Below, piece by piece: positions 54,555-64,000 of a stretch of 64,000 nt of DNA. The DNA lies in NCBI GenBank assembly GCA_030620095.1, contig JAUTXW010002105.1, forward strand, positions 166,501 through 230,500. The letters run 5' to 3'. Origin of the DNA: Kuschelorhynchus macadamiae (lineage: Eukaryota; Arthropoda; Insecta; Coleoptera; Curculionidae). Within the stretch, counting starts at the first letter, position 1; every line of letters starts with the position of its first letter. A model generated the notes under the pieces. It saw nothing but the letters and a program-made list of their open reading frames with translations, had not been told where the DNA came from and did no database searches. Made by a program: the position numbers and the translations under genes.

Positions 54555-57500
54555 TTAAGAAGAAACTGACTCCTGATCTTCATCAGAATCTGCAGAAAAA
54601 GGTAAAAGATCTTTTACATGCCATTTTCCAGCTTTGGAACCATCAATATTTCTAAGCTCGCAAACCAAAGGAGACAATTTTTTAGATACTACAGAAAGGA
54701 TATGTTTAGGACTGAGTTTAGCCGTAAATTTATCTGCTGCAACAGACAAAGACTTATTTGGACGCCATACTTTATCACCTACATTAAATGTGACATCTCT
54801 TTTACGAAGATTATAAGATTTTGAATTCCTTTCATAGGCAGAATGTAATTTCTGACGAATTTCAACAAACAGTTTACGAAATTCTAACAAATTTTCAGCA
54901 TAAGATGTTCTATCTCCAGGTAATATTTCAATGGATTGATCTGTGAGAGTGTGATTGTAATATTCACCAGATAAAGGAATGTGTCGACCAAACATTAAAT
55001 AAGAAGGTGGAAAACCAGTTACTTCATGAACCGCGGTATTAATGGCTTGTCTAATTTCAGGAACATGTAAGTCCCAATCCTCATGTTTATCAATATAACA
55101 CCGAATTGCAGTAGTAATGGTTTTATTACTTCTTTCTACAAAATTACACTGTGGTGAATAATAAGGGGTGAACCACTGTTTGACTTTGTATTTTTCACAC
55201 AACTCTCGAAGGTTATGACCAGAAAAATTTGTAGCATTATCACAAATAATGATTTGTGGAACTCCAAAGACAAGAAAAACATCATTCTCTAAACGATCTA
55301 CAATTAAAGATGACTTGGAATGTTTTAAAGGAAAGATAAATGTATATTTCGAAAACCAATCAGATACTACAAGAAGCCATTTATTTCCTTTCTTTGAACG
55401 TGGGAGTGGACCAACAAAATCTAAAGAAAGAATTTGTCCAGGTGAATTGACAATTTTTTCTTTTCCCATGGTGCCAATTTTGGGTAAATTAGAATGTTTC
55501 TGTGCACCACATACTAAACATTTACGAATAAATTTTAAAACTTCTATACGCATACGAGGCCAGTAGAATCTTTCCTGTATTCGAAACAATGTCTTTCGAA
55601 ATCCAAAATGACCACTAGTTGGAGGTGTATGACAGGAGTCAATAATTTTATTCCTTTGAGGTTTAGGCACTACCGTTTTCCATTCCTGAGTATTAAAAGT
55701 ATAGGAGCTGTTACTAGGAATAAACTTTTGAACAGATCCATTCTGAACACGCCATTGAGGATATTTGTCTGGATTTCTTATAATGTTATCACGGTGGGAA
55801 ACATACCAAGGATCAAGAGAATCTGGATCAATAGATATTACCGAAACTTCAGGAGTTATAGTTTGAGAATTTGAAGTATTAGGCATATTCTCATCAATAA
55901 TATTAGAATAAGGAATACGACTTAAGGCATCAGGGACTAAGTGCATTGAACCTTTTCTATGCTGCAAATCAAAAGTGTGTTGTCTAAGCCTAAGCAGCCA
56001 ACGACTAAGTTTACCAGAGGGAGTTTTTAAGTTGTTGAGCCAAAGAAGACTGTAATGATCAGTGATGACCGTAAAACGAGTACCTTCAATCCAAGGTCTA
56101 AATTTTTCAATGCAGAATATAACTGCCAAACATTCACGTTCAGTCACTGAATAATTTTTCTCAGCTCTAGATAATGCACGACTGGCATAAGCAATTACCC
56201 TCTCTTCACCATCGATAAACTGAGTCAGCATGCCACCAAGTCCAACATCTGAGGCATCAGATTGAACAAAAAACTTTTGAGTAAAATCTGGCTGGGCTAA
56301 CACAGGTGCACTAACTAAGCTTTGCTTAATAGACAAGAATGCAGCTTCTGTTTCATCATTCCAACTAATTGGTTCCCTTTTCTTTTTACCTTTAAGAAGA
56401 GCATTGATAGGGCTGACAAGGGAAGAAAAATCTTTGATGAATCTACGGTACCAAGAACACATTCCTATGAACCGTTTTACTTCTGTAGAGGTACGAGGTC
56501 GAGGATAGTTTGTCATTGATTCAATTTTGGATGGATCAGTAGCAAGAGAATTATTTCCAATAATATAGCCAAGGTATTTTAGAGATGTTTTAAAAAATTG
56601 ACATTTTTCTAAATTAACAGTTAAACCAGCATCCTTGAGAAGATTTCTTGCAGTGTTAAGCAATTCAATATGATGCTCAAAAGTAGGGGAACATAGTAAA
56701 ATGTCATCTAAATAAGAAAATATGTGAGGCTCATACTTTGGACCAAAAATAGAATCAACAAGTCTTTGTTGTGTTTGTGCTGCATTGCACAGACCAAAAG
56801 GGACCACTGTAAATTGAAATTGACCACGACCAATAACAGAAAAAGCTGTTTTCTCCTTAGAAGCATCATCTAACGGTATCTGCCAAAAAGCTTTTCTAAG
56901 ATCAATAGAAGTTATAAATTTAGCATTCCTCAAATTATTTAAAATACGATCAATATGGGCTAATGGAAAGCTGTCATGTTTAGTTATTTCATTCAAAAAA
57001 CGTCCATCGTAGCAAAATCTATACTCTCCATTTGATTTTTTAACAAGTAAGGTAGGGGAAGACCAAGGACTTTGTGATTCTTCGACAACACCTAATTTAA
57101 TCATAGAATCTAACTCTTTATTTAAAATTTCTTGCATATAGGGAGAAAGTAAATAGGGTTTTCTTTTAAAAGGTTTGTGATCACCAGTATCTATAGTTAA
57201 TTTAATTTTATTTGTCCTACCTAGTCTATCAGTACTATCTATTTCTTTAAAAGAATCAATAACTTTTTGAGATATAACTTTCTGTTGAGAAGACAAATCA
57301 TCTAACGAACAAAGTTTTGAAAAGAAAAAATTTTTAGGCAACTCTGGCACAGTACTGACTTTATTATTATTTTGATGAATATACCAATTATTATTTTTAA
57401 AATCCATAACTAATTTAAAACTTTTAGCAAAATCCATTCCAAAAATAAATGCATGTGTTACAGAAGGTACAACCAGAACTTTAATTATCTGACAAGAGTC

Positions 57501-57908
57501 ATTAATAAAAATAGGTAAATCTGAGACACCAAAAACTTTTTGCTGAGTACCATCAGCAGTACAAATATTGTAATTTTTAAGTGGATAAATTTTAATTTTT
57601 AATTTCTTTAAAATTTTCATGCCTTCAGAACCAACAATAGAAGAATTGGCTCCAGAGTCTAATAAAATTATTATGTTTTGATCAAAAAGTTTGACGGAGA
57701 TATAAGGTCTATTATCTTGACTCTTCTGAACAAACACTGGTAAAATTTCATTAGTCTTAAAACTTGTTTTGTAAAATTCAGAAACTTGTTTAAGCCAATT
57801 GTTCCATTCTGTTTTATTAAAATACTTATTTGTGGTTAAAGTCTTGCCAAAGTCCTGACCACAGGCAGCACTTGACAACCTATTTAGTTTTTTGAACACT
57901 TTGGACAT
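54555..57908 (-). CDS. pol: Gypsy Pol polyprotein: protease, reverse transcriptase, RNase H, integrase (1117 aa)
   Basis: Uninterrupted. Aspartic protease motif LLDSGANSSIVG (Asp84). Reverse transcriptase at about 280-450 with SPWSSPTLLVKK, TSIDLRKAFWQIPL and the catalytic YLDD (399-402). RNase H starts with FFVQSDASDVGLGG and includes VTERECLAV and ITDHYSLLWL. Integrase has an H2C2 zinc finger (GHFGFRKT...CLVCGAQKH) and a D-D-E core (LSLDFVGPL, IICDNATNF, NFVERSNKT). The start overlaps the end of gag by 25 bases in the -1 frame, as expected if Pol is made by frameshifting. All catalytic residues are in place. Confidence 0.95.
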   Translation of the reverse strand: MSKVFKKLNRLSSAACGQDFGKTLTTNKYFNKTEWNNWLKQVSEFYKTSFKTNEILPVFVQKSQDNRPYISVKLFDQNIIILLDSGANSSIVGSEGMKILKKLKIKIYPLKNYNICTADGTQQKVFGVSDLPIFINDSCQIIKVLVVPSVTHAFIFGMDFAKSFKLVMDFKNNNWYIHQNNNKVSTVPELPKNFFFSKLCSLDDLSSQQKVISQKVIDSFKEIDSTDRLGRTNKIKLTIDTGDHKPFKRKPYLLSPYMQEILNKELDSMIKLGVVEESQSPWSSPTLLVKKSNGEYRFCYDGRFLNEITKHDSFPLAHIDRILNNLRNAKFITSIDLRKAFWQIPLDDASKEKTAFSVIGRGQFQFTVVPFGLCNAAQTQQRLVDSIFGPKYEPHIFSYLDDILLCSPTFEHHIELLNTARNLLKDAGLTVNLEKCQFFKTSLKYLGYIIGNNSLATDPSKIESMTNYPRPRTSTEVKRFIGMCSWYRRFIKDFSSLVSPINALLKGKKKREPISWNDETEAAFLSIKQSLVSAPVLAQPDFTQKFFVQSDASDVGLGGMLTQFIDGEERVIAYASRALSRAEKNYSVTERECLAVIFCIEKFRPWIEGTRFTVITDHYSLLWLNNLKTPSGKLSRWLLRLRQHTFDLQHRKGSMHLVPDALSRIPYSNIIDENMPNTSNSQTITPEVSVISIDPDSLDPWYVSHRDNIIRNPDKYPQWRVQNGSVQKFIPSNSSYTFNTQEWKTVVPKPQRNKIIDSCHTPPTSGHFGFRKTLFRIQERFYWPRMRIEVLKFIRKCLVCGAQKHSNLPKIGTMGKEKIVNSPGQILSLDFVGPLPRSKKGNKWLLVVSDWFSKYTFIFPLKHSKSSLIVDRLENDVFLVFGVPQIIICDNATNFSGHNLRELCEKYKVKQWFTPYYSPQCNFVERSNKTITTAIRCYIDKHEDWDLHVPEIRQAINTAVHEVTGFPPSYLMFGRHIPLSGEYYNHTLTDQSIEILPGDRTSYAENLLEFRKLFVEIRQKLHSAYERNSKSYNLRKRDVTFNVGDKVWRPNKSLSVAADKFTAKLSPKHILSVVSKKLSPLVCELRNIDGSKAGKWHVKDLLPFSADSDEDQESVSS

Positions 57909-59181
57909 GAATTAATTTTTACATTTGGTTCTCCACAGCGAAAACACAATAACTTTCTTCTATCTTTGCAATGATGATAAGTATGATTAGGTAATTGACA
58001 GTTAAAACAAACAATTTTATTTTTGGATTGGTTATGAGAGATAGAAGGTTCAACATTATGACTCTCAGGCTTTTTCTCAGAGTGATTTGATTCTTGATGA
58101 CTATTATAAGAAAATGACCTTTTAGAATTCTTAGAAAAATGTTTCGAATGACTTGGTCTAGAGTTAGTTTGATCAGAATTACCCAAAAATGATATTTGAG
58201 GTGGTTTCTTAGAAACCATCTTTGAGGCTTCCTCTTATTTTCTACAACAAACAGATAAATCATTCAGGGTATCTATATTCTGCAAAGCTAACTGAGTAAT
58301 ATATTCAGGGAGTATATTCTTACGGGCATATTTTACCTTAGTAACCTCTGCTGGGGTAGTTGACAAGCGAGAGAATAAATTTTCTAAATGCGCAATGAAT
58401 ATGGTAACAGACTCATTTCTTTTCTGTTTCCTCTGTCTAATTTGTTCCCAGACATCATCACCTGCATAAGGAGGTAAAAAGTCTTTCTTAAGTTTAGATA
58501 CTAAAGAAGGCCAATCAGAAAAAATTCTACTGCAGAAGTAAAAAGTTCCAGTTCAGAAACATTGCGAGCCTGAGCAAGGTCAGAAACTCTTTCCAGAAAG
58601 TAAAATACATCTTTAGGGTCACCATTAAACTTAATTCCCCAAGTTGATATGGGTTGTTTACTAGCTAAGCAAGTAACAACAGGATTTACATTTACAATAG
58701 GAGCTGGTGTTGGGTTAATTAAATTAATATTTGAAACATTAGGATCTTCAACAATTTTATCCTCTAGGTCAGACTCTAATTTTAGACAAGTTGTATAAGA
58801 TTCATTAGAAAACTGTTTAATAGTACCATCATCTTCTTTAGGAATGACCATTCTATGTGTTCGACCACATAAATGAGCCAACCTAGACCTTACTCTAAGA
58901 TAAGTGCTATCCGTAGAAGTTCCTTCAAAGTCAGAAATTAAATTTTCAATAGAAGTAATACTTTTTGTTATTTCTAGTTTTTCATAATCAAATTTATGCA
59001 TATAAGATTCCATACAGATTTGACCACCTGGTTTGTTAGTCTCTTTCTTTAAAAGTCTATTTAAAATTTTCCTTTTCTCATCTACTGTACGGTCAGTATA
59101 GACTGAACGAATATTTAATTCATAGTTAAGCTCATAATCTAATAGATGATTAACTTGGAACTTGTCACAGAAAGAAGCCAT
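57884..59181 (-). pseudogene. gag: Gypsy gag, with one frame change and one nonsense codon
   Basis: The first part (226 aa from MASFCDKFQ) covers the capsid-like N-terminal region up to about 58530, where a run of T changes the frame. The middle stretch is open in another frame but ends at an in-frame TAA near 58230. The last part (111 aa) has a basic Ser/Asn-rich region and two zinc knuckles (CFNCQLPNHTYHHC and CFRCGEPNVKINSC). Gag is thus unusable in this copy although pol is intact. Confidence 0.85.
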
Positions 59182-59933
59182 TTTGTTAACGTTAAAGAGT
59201 ATAAATGTGTATTTGAATAAAAATCTAGCTAATCTAGTAAGATTTTATGAGACAACCAGTATAGTATCTTATAATAAGATTTATTTTAATAAGAAAAGCA
59301 TAAAAGTAAAAGTATGATTTTTTGAGATTAGAAATTTATGATTACAAGATATAGCACTCAACTTTTGTTGAAACCTGTATAATATTCTAAAATGTTATAG
59401 GCCAAGCTCTAATAATATAAGGAATCAAAATGTTTAGTGTTCGATAACTGAAAAGTCCAATTTTAACTACTCGATAACTGGGTACGGTTTACAAATTTAC
59501 TATACGAAAGGTACTATTTTACAAATAAAAGTAATCGAACAGGTTTTTTTAGTGTTAAGAGTTAAAAAGTATTTACTTGAACACAAATAGAACTTAATTT
59601 CTTGAATTATTTCACTGATATAAAAACTACTAATAGTGACACACCATTATCATACCAAATCAAATATTAAGAACCATGAGGAGATACACTGTAGTAGGTA
59701 AGACATGTATATATGTAAAAATATAAGATAGAAATATCAGATAAAGAATTATGAAAAATCAGAGTTGTAATTTTAAATACCTACATAAGAAAAAGTATAA
59801 GGCCAATATAATAAAACTTGAGAGAAAATGTTGGTATTTAAAACGACAGAATTATGAAACTTATTTCAAATGGAAGAAAAGAAAAACTGAAAGTGTAAGC
59901 ATTCAGAGCCCCACGCCTATGGGCGCTATTTAT
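59182..59933 (-). other. Gypsy 5' leader
   Basis: Non-coding leader between the 5' LTR and gag. On the element strand, just inside the LTR, the sequence reads ataaatagcgcccataggcg. The primer-binding site should be here, but I cannot match it confidently to a tRNA. Confidence 0.6.
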
Positions 59934-61423
59934 TATAACCTACTCTATTGTAAGGAAAATAAATTTCCTTAAAATAGGTTTCGTCATGCGAACGGCAGCT
60001 CTTCGTCAGGTGGCAAAGTGGGAATGAGCAAGGAATACTTACACCTTATTCTGGGCGCCACTCAGTTTGAATATTCAATTGTTCGTAGAGCTCTTAACTG
60101 AGAAATTCCGCTCTAAAAAAAACTGTTCAAAAGAAACACTTGAAATAAGTTCCAATTCGTTTACTTTACCTTTCTTTTTTTTTTTAAACAATTGTAATGT
60201 CTTATTAATATTTGACAATGATTTTGGCAATAAAGATGAATTTAGATATAAAATGAAAATGATGTTTTAGAACCAACTCTGATAATTTAATTGACACGCA
60301 AACTTTAATAAAGAAACTCGAATAACTATCCATATACCACTTTCTTGATCAAGAACTGACGTATATAAGAATATCTGCTATATAAATACCATATAATCAA
60401 TAATTAGTAAGTATACTATTTCAAACCTTAATATCAGATTAGATTTACATAACTAATCAGATACCAACATATTATAAAATAAAATAGTTAATAAATAAAA
60501 TAGAACAAAAAATTAATTAATAGAACATGCCTGAAGGGCTGAAAATTCTATTAGGTTAATCATAAAAAATATATATATATTCTACAAAAAAAATAATTAA
60601 ACTGGATTGAACTGGCCTTTTATCCAAAACTGTAGGTACTTGGCTGCGGAACTAGAGGAACAGCTACTCAGCTACACTAGCAACAAGTGGATATCAGCAC
60701 GTGGTCAAACCATGTGGACCCAATAAAAACCATAAACCAAGTTAAGTATCGATTTCTTTGAAAATCCCTTCAAAGAATGCCCAGGGCTTTTCTATATAGC
60801 CAGAGGGAGGAGTAGAAAAAAGGGGTTAAATCCCAAGGTAAAAACCCTGTAAAAAATATTACAGTAAAAAACATGGCCTTGAAGATGAAGTAATAATAAA
60901 ATCGCTTACCTTATTAGCTTAAGGGTTTCATCACATAATATAAAAAAAAGGTAAAGGAAACAGAAGTTTTCCTAACTAACTAATTTAGTGCAAACATGCC
61001 GCACTAGGCAAAAGAAAATGAACTCAAGACTTTCACATTACATGTCGTCTTTAGACATCCAGGATGCCAGACCAAAAGTGACCTATATCAAAATGGCCCT
61101 TCACCTTCCCACTTCAATCAACAGCTGATTGAACAAGGAGAAGCCACACTACATCAAAAATATGAAATTTAAGGAAATCACCTTGAAGGAGAAATAAGAT
61201 TTCATGAGATTCACATTTGAGAACTGGCAACGTTGTAGAGACATTTCAAAGACAGCTGACTTGTTGACAGAAAGGTGTTTCGGTTGGTAACAATTGTGCC
61301 CCAGGGTTGCGTAAAATAGATTTACATGTTCAAAGCGAGTGCAAACTAAAATAATTGTTTAAATTCTTACCAGAGTTAACAAAATATAAATAAATAGTAG
61401 GATTTTAAATTTAAAATGCTACA
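59934..61423 (-). repeat. Gypsy 5' LTR
   Basis: 1490 bp, near-identical to the 3' LTR. Followed by GAGT. Confidence 0.85.
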
Positions 61424-62087
61424 GAGTATATGGGCTATTTCTTTCCCAAATTTTGCACGGCATGATTTTTTGCAGGAGATATACTTAATATTTGATAGCT
61501 TTACTCAAGTTTAGTTAATTTCTATTTTTTAAAAAGAGATTGTATATATTTGGGTGCACGAAGTCTTTGTTTCTGAAATGCAGCCTCGTAAAGGTGCAGC
61601 CAAAAAAAAATTAAGTTACAACTTTTGACATTTAGATTTAAAAATACCTTTCTTATGCTTGCTTTCAGTAAAATTAAACTAAGAGTACATTTTTGACATT
61701 GAAACTACTCAGATGTGATATAGCTCCACTTTTAAAAATATATTTTAACAAAAGTATTATTATATTATGGGCTATTTTTTTCCCAAGTTTTGCACGGCAT
61801 GATTTTTTACAGGAGATATACTCAATATTCGATAGCTTTACTCAAGTTTAGTTAATGTCTATTTTTTTAACAAGAAATTACTTATATGTGAATTATGTGA
61901 TAGGAAACGCAGATATGAAGACATAATTTTATATGATTATATATAAATGGATAAAAAAATTCAAATACATAACCTGGAACATAAAAATGTGAAAAAGATT
62001 TCAAACTAAGTTTTGGTTATTTCCAGAGTTTTCACCTGCTGTTAGATAAAACAATGATCACCATTATTGTACTATTTATTTCGTTTA
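61424..62087. repeat. Rest of split tandem repeat and spacer
   Basis: 61424-61550 completes the first repeat unit and 61551-61870 is the second. The phrases ttgcacggcatgatttttt and gatagctttactcaagttta each occur in both. 61870-62087 is AT-rich 3' flank of the YqaJ gene. Confidence 0.7.
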
Positions 62088-63512
62088 TCACAAACAGTAA
62101 AAATTACACTTCTTGATGTGGAGGATGGCAGTTCTTACAAAACCATGGTGAATTTGGTAAGTCGTCCAGCTTAACACATTCAAAATGAAACCACTGAAAA
62201 ACTGAGTTTCACACTCATCTCCTTCGCATCTTATCTTCGGTCTCCCATCATCTACGCCATTACATTGACACCAATGAATAATTTTTGCCATACCTTGCTG
62301 TCTAGTAAAAAACCTTCCTAAGAGCTCTGGCATTATTACCTCAGAATGAAATTTTAGTGCTATTTCAGAATTTTCATTCCAAAACTGCCAATCTGGCAAA
62401 ATTCTTTCTTTAAAAAAGATTCCAGGTGACCAAATGACAAAATCGCAATATTGTAAGGAACTCACAAATATTTGCATTTGCACCTGGTAATAATAAGAAT
62501 GTTTCTTATCAAGTGTTAATTTATCATTTTGTTTTACTAAACAGCAGCTTGCCATTTTTAGGTATTCTTCCATGTCCTGTACATTGTTGGTAAATAATAA
62601 ATATGGGCATTTTACCTCTAGGCACCCCCCTCTGCAGCACTCACAATACACTATTCTATTAGGAGTCGCAGCTAACTGAGGCCATTTTTCGCTTACCAAA
62701 AGCCCAACTTCATTAATAATAAAGTTTGTATGGTTTTCTTCTTCCATATAATGCCTATACTGTTCTACTCCATCATTTTCATGTTTTAAACCCCAAGAAG
62801 TCGCCTTTGTTGTAAAGAGTATCTTTGTAGGGTAGCATATAGATTTTATTAATGAAAGCGAAGGATTAGTTTTATTTGTCCGACATACGAGTTTAAACTT
62901 TGAAGCAGTAATCCTGCCTGCCCTCTGGGTGTACCAGTTTCTGTTTTCGCTCTGTCTTCTTGTTGCAGTTTCAATTTGACTAATTTGTTGTTTATTCATA
63001 GTAAAATGTATTGCTCCTGCAATTTTCATTAATTCAACATATGTTTTGTCAAGGTTCTCTTCTTTATATATATCCAGTACTGATGGTATTTCTTTATTTA
63101 TTTCTTCTGAAATCCTCGTGGCAAATGGTTCCACGACCCTCATGAGTGTAGAAGTTTGACCCATTTCAGAACATTTTTCTAGCATAGACACCAGTTCTGC
63201 ATTTGATATTGGCGGTATAGCAGAATTCTCTTGACGTATATTGGTTTTTCCCCAGTTCATGTCCCTAACACGCACAATTGAAACTTTGGTAGACATACTG
63301 GGTACTGGCCACACCGATTGAAAGTCCGTGCATGACATAGCTTCCTTCTTTGAAGAAGCATACTCTGTTGCAAAAAGTACTGCTCCTACATGGCTGCATA
63401 CCTCACTTGTCCCCGCCATACACGTACAGTGTGCCGTACATATACTTCCGTCTTTTGAGACAATTACCCAGACCTCCAATGGTTTTAAATTTGCCCTCTG
63501 TGAATGTTTTAC
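62088..63512 (-). CDS. SWIM zinc finger plus YqaJ-like nuclease with PHD-like tail, partial, frame change near the end
   Basis: Last exon of a gene whose 5' part lies beyond the window. The exon begins after tttcag at 63512 with VKHSQRAN, matching VRHSQRAR of the 23.4-25.1 kb gene. SWIM motif CTCMAGTSEVCSH. YqaJ core: RAGRITASKF, ENDGVEQY, AATPNRIV (Asn in place of the catalytic Asp seen in the other copy), CLEVKCPY and YYYQVQMQ. The PHD-like finger starts WCQCNG...KIRCEGDEC; its second half (WFHFEC...WFCKNC) is in another frame, the change falling at a run of A near 62197-62201. Probably the second gene of the ISL2EU-type element whose transposase starts at 48951. Confidence 0.75.
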   Translation of the reverse strand, partial: VKHSQRANLKPLEVWVIVSKDGSICTAHCTCMAGTSEVCSHVGAVLFATEYASSKKEAMSCTDFQSVWPVPSMSTKVSIVRVRDMNWGKTNIRQENSAIPPISNAELVSMLEKCSEMGQTSTLMRVVEPFATRISEEINKEIPSVLDIYKEENLDKTYVELMKIAGAIHFTMNKQQISQIETATRRQSENRNWYTQRAGRITASKFKLVCRTNKTNPSLSLIKSICYPTKILFTTKATSWGLKHENDGVEQYRHYMEEENHTNFIINEVGLLVSEKWPQLAATPNRIVYCECCRGGCLEVKCPYLLFTNNVQDMEEYLKMASCCLVKQNDKLTLDKKHSYYYQVQMQIFVSSLQYCDFVIWSPGIFFKERILPDWQFWNENSEIALKFHSEVIMPELLGRFFTRQQGMAKIIHWCQCNGVDDGRPKIRCEGDECETQFFSGFILNVLSWTTYQIHHGFVRTAILHIKKCNFYCL

Positions 63513-63998
63513 CTGAAATTAAAAAAAATATATTAAAATAAATTAAGCATGAGTTATTTCAAGTTGTGTCTAGTTGCCAGATGTCCTGTATATATGTGAT
63601 TGTTTCGTGTTTCAGTACCTAATCCCAGTGTCCCGAGAACATAGGTATGTCATATTCTGTATTTCACAAGTTGTCCATAAAATAAAAATTTTTACGACTC
63701 AAAAATAACAATCAATACTTATTATTGTGTTTTTAGTATTATCACATTACATCACTTATCAATATTGTATTATTCTGCCTAATGTTTATTTTTTGGTATC
63801 CCGTATTTTGAGAAATACCTAAAATCTGGCAATGTTAGTTGTGTTTTACTGCAAAAACTGATAACAATAGAAGATCCAGGGGAAAGCAAGATACCAGTCC
63901 ATTGAAAACGGAAAAATAATAGCATTGTAGTTAATATTTGAATTGCATTTTTTTCTCCTGGCTCTTCAATTATTAGAGAAATTACTAAAAAAACTTAC
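63513..63998 (-). other. Intron of the YqaJ/SWIM gene
   Basis: Donor GTAAGT at 63998-63993 (minus strand) and acceptor TTTCAG at 63513; 486 bases, AT-rich. The preceding exon lies at or beyond the right edge. Confidence 0.6.
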
Positions 63999-64000
63999 AC

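Larger units (their letters stand above)
51727..61423 (-). mobile_element. Ty3/Gypsy LTR retrotransposon (9.7 kb), minus strand
   Basis: LTRs of 1508 and 1490 bp, a damaged gag, an intact pol in a shifted frame, and a 4-bp target duplication. Read on the minus strand, the LTR begins TGTAGCATTT. There is no third (env) gene between pol and the 3' LTR. The LTRs differ by few substitutions and a T-tract length change, so insertion is recent. Confidence 0.9.

Noticed and set aside
57919..58263. Second frame overlapping the Gypsy zinc-knuckle region
   Set aside because: Shadow frame; the zinc knuckles are in the other frame.

Overview
The window is AT-rich insect (arthropod) nuclear DNA made almost entirely of mobile elements and virus-derived sequence. 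Support for an insect: spliced genes with GT-AG introns, a Ty3/Gypsy retrotransposon, THAP/DDE and MULE-type transposase genes, an interstitial block of the arthropod telomere motif TTAGG (23264-23310), and TATA/Inr promoters with a TCAGTT initiator. The order of insect cannot be decided. No ordinary host gene, tRNA, rRNA or CRISPR was recognised.

Region 1 (1-11464) and region 3 (25836-42741) are two copies of one locus. Each has the same 550 bp left flank and the same large element, called PAL here. The second copy is complete: 26393-42735, 16.3 kb, flanked by the 6-bp duplication TACAAT, with ends AGTAGATATC...GATATCTACT. That is the signature of Polinton/Maverick (adintovirus) integration. 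PAL is nearly palindromic: two arms of about 8 kb surround about 1.4 kb of unique sequence. It has no polymerase, integrase or capsid gene. It carries a central nuclear-type coiled-coil protein (about 245 aa) and a small acidic protein (84 aa) in each arm. The first copy is cut at 11464.

Region 2 (11465 to about 23080) is a decayed Polinton-like virus (adintovirus type) lying inside the right arm of the first PAL copy. Its first 126 bp are almost identical to the PAL ends. Genes in order: OB-fold-like protein, acidic protein, zinc/acidic protein, two fibre-like paralogues (+); integrase with chromodomain, conserved Maverick protein, packaging ATPase (-); PLA2 virion protein, adenain-type protease, unknown, penton-like protein, small basic protein, major capsid protein, acidic protein (+). 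The integrase is intact. The ATPase and major capsid frames are broken, PolB is absent and no right terminal repeat is visible. PAL therefore looks like a non-autonomous relative that could use this integrase. PAL ends and virus promoters share a composite motif: a CRE (TGACGTCA) and a monomeric nuclear-receptor half-site (TGACCTTGA) two bases apart.

Region 2b (23080-25835) holds a TTAGG block and a YqaJ nuclease/SWIM gene whose C-terminal PHD-like finger runs into a T27 tract, followed by a sequence related to the ends of a second element at 48.7 kb.

Region 4 (42742-64000) has a decayed MULE/SWIM transposase gene (-), head to head with a three-exon THAP-DDE transposase (+). A YqaJ/SWIM/PHD gene (-) lies at the right edge. 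The last two probably form one ISL2EU-type DNA transposon, split by a young 9.7 kb Gypsy element (51727-61423, target duplication GAGT, 1.5 kb LTRs, intact pol, damaged gag).
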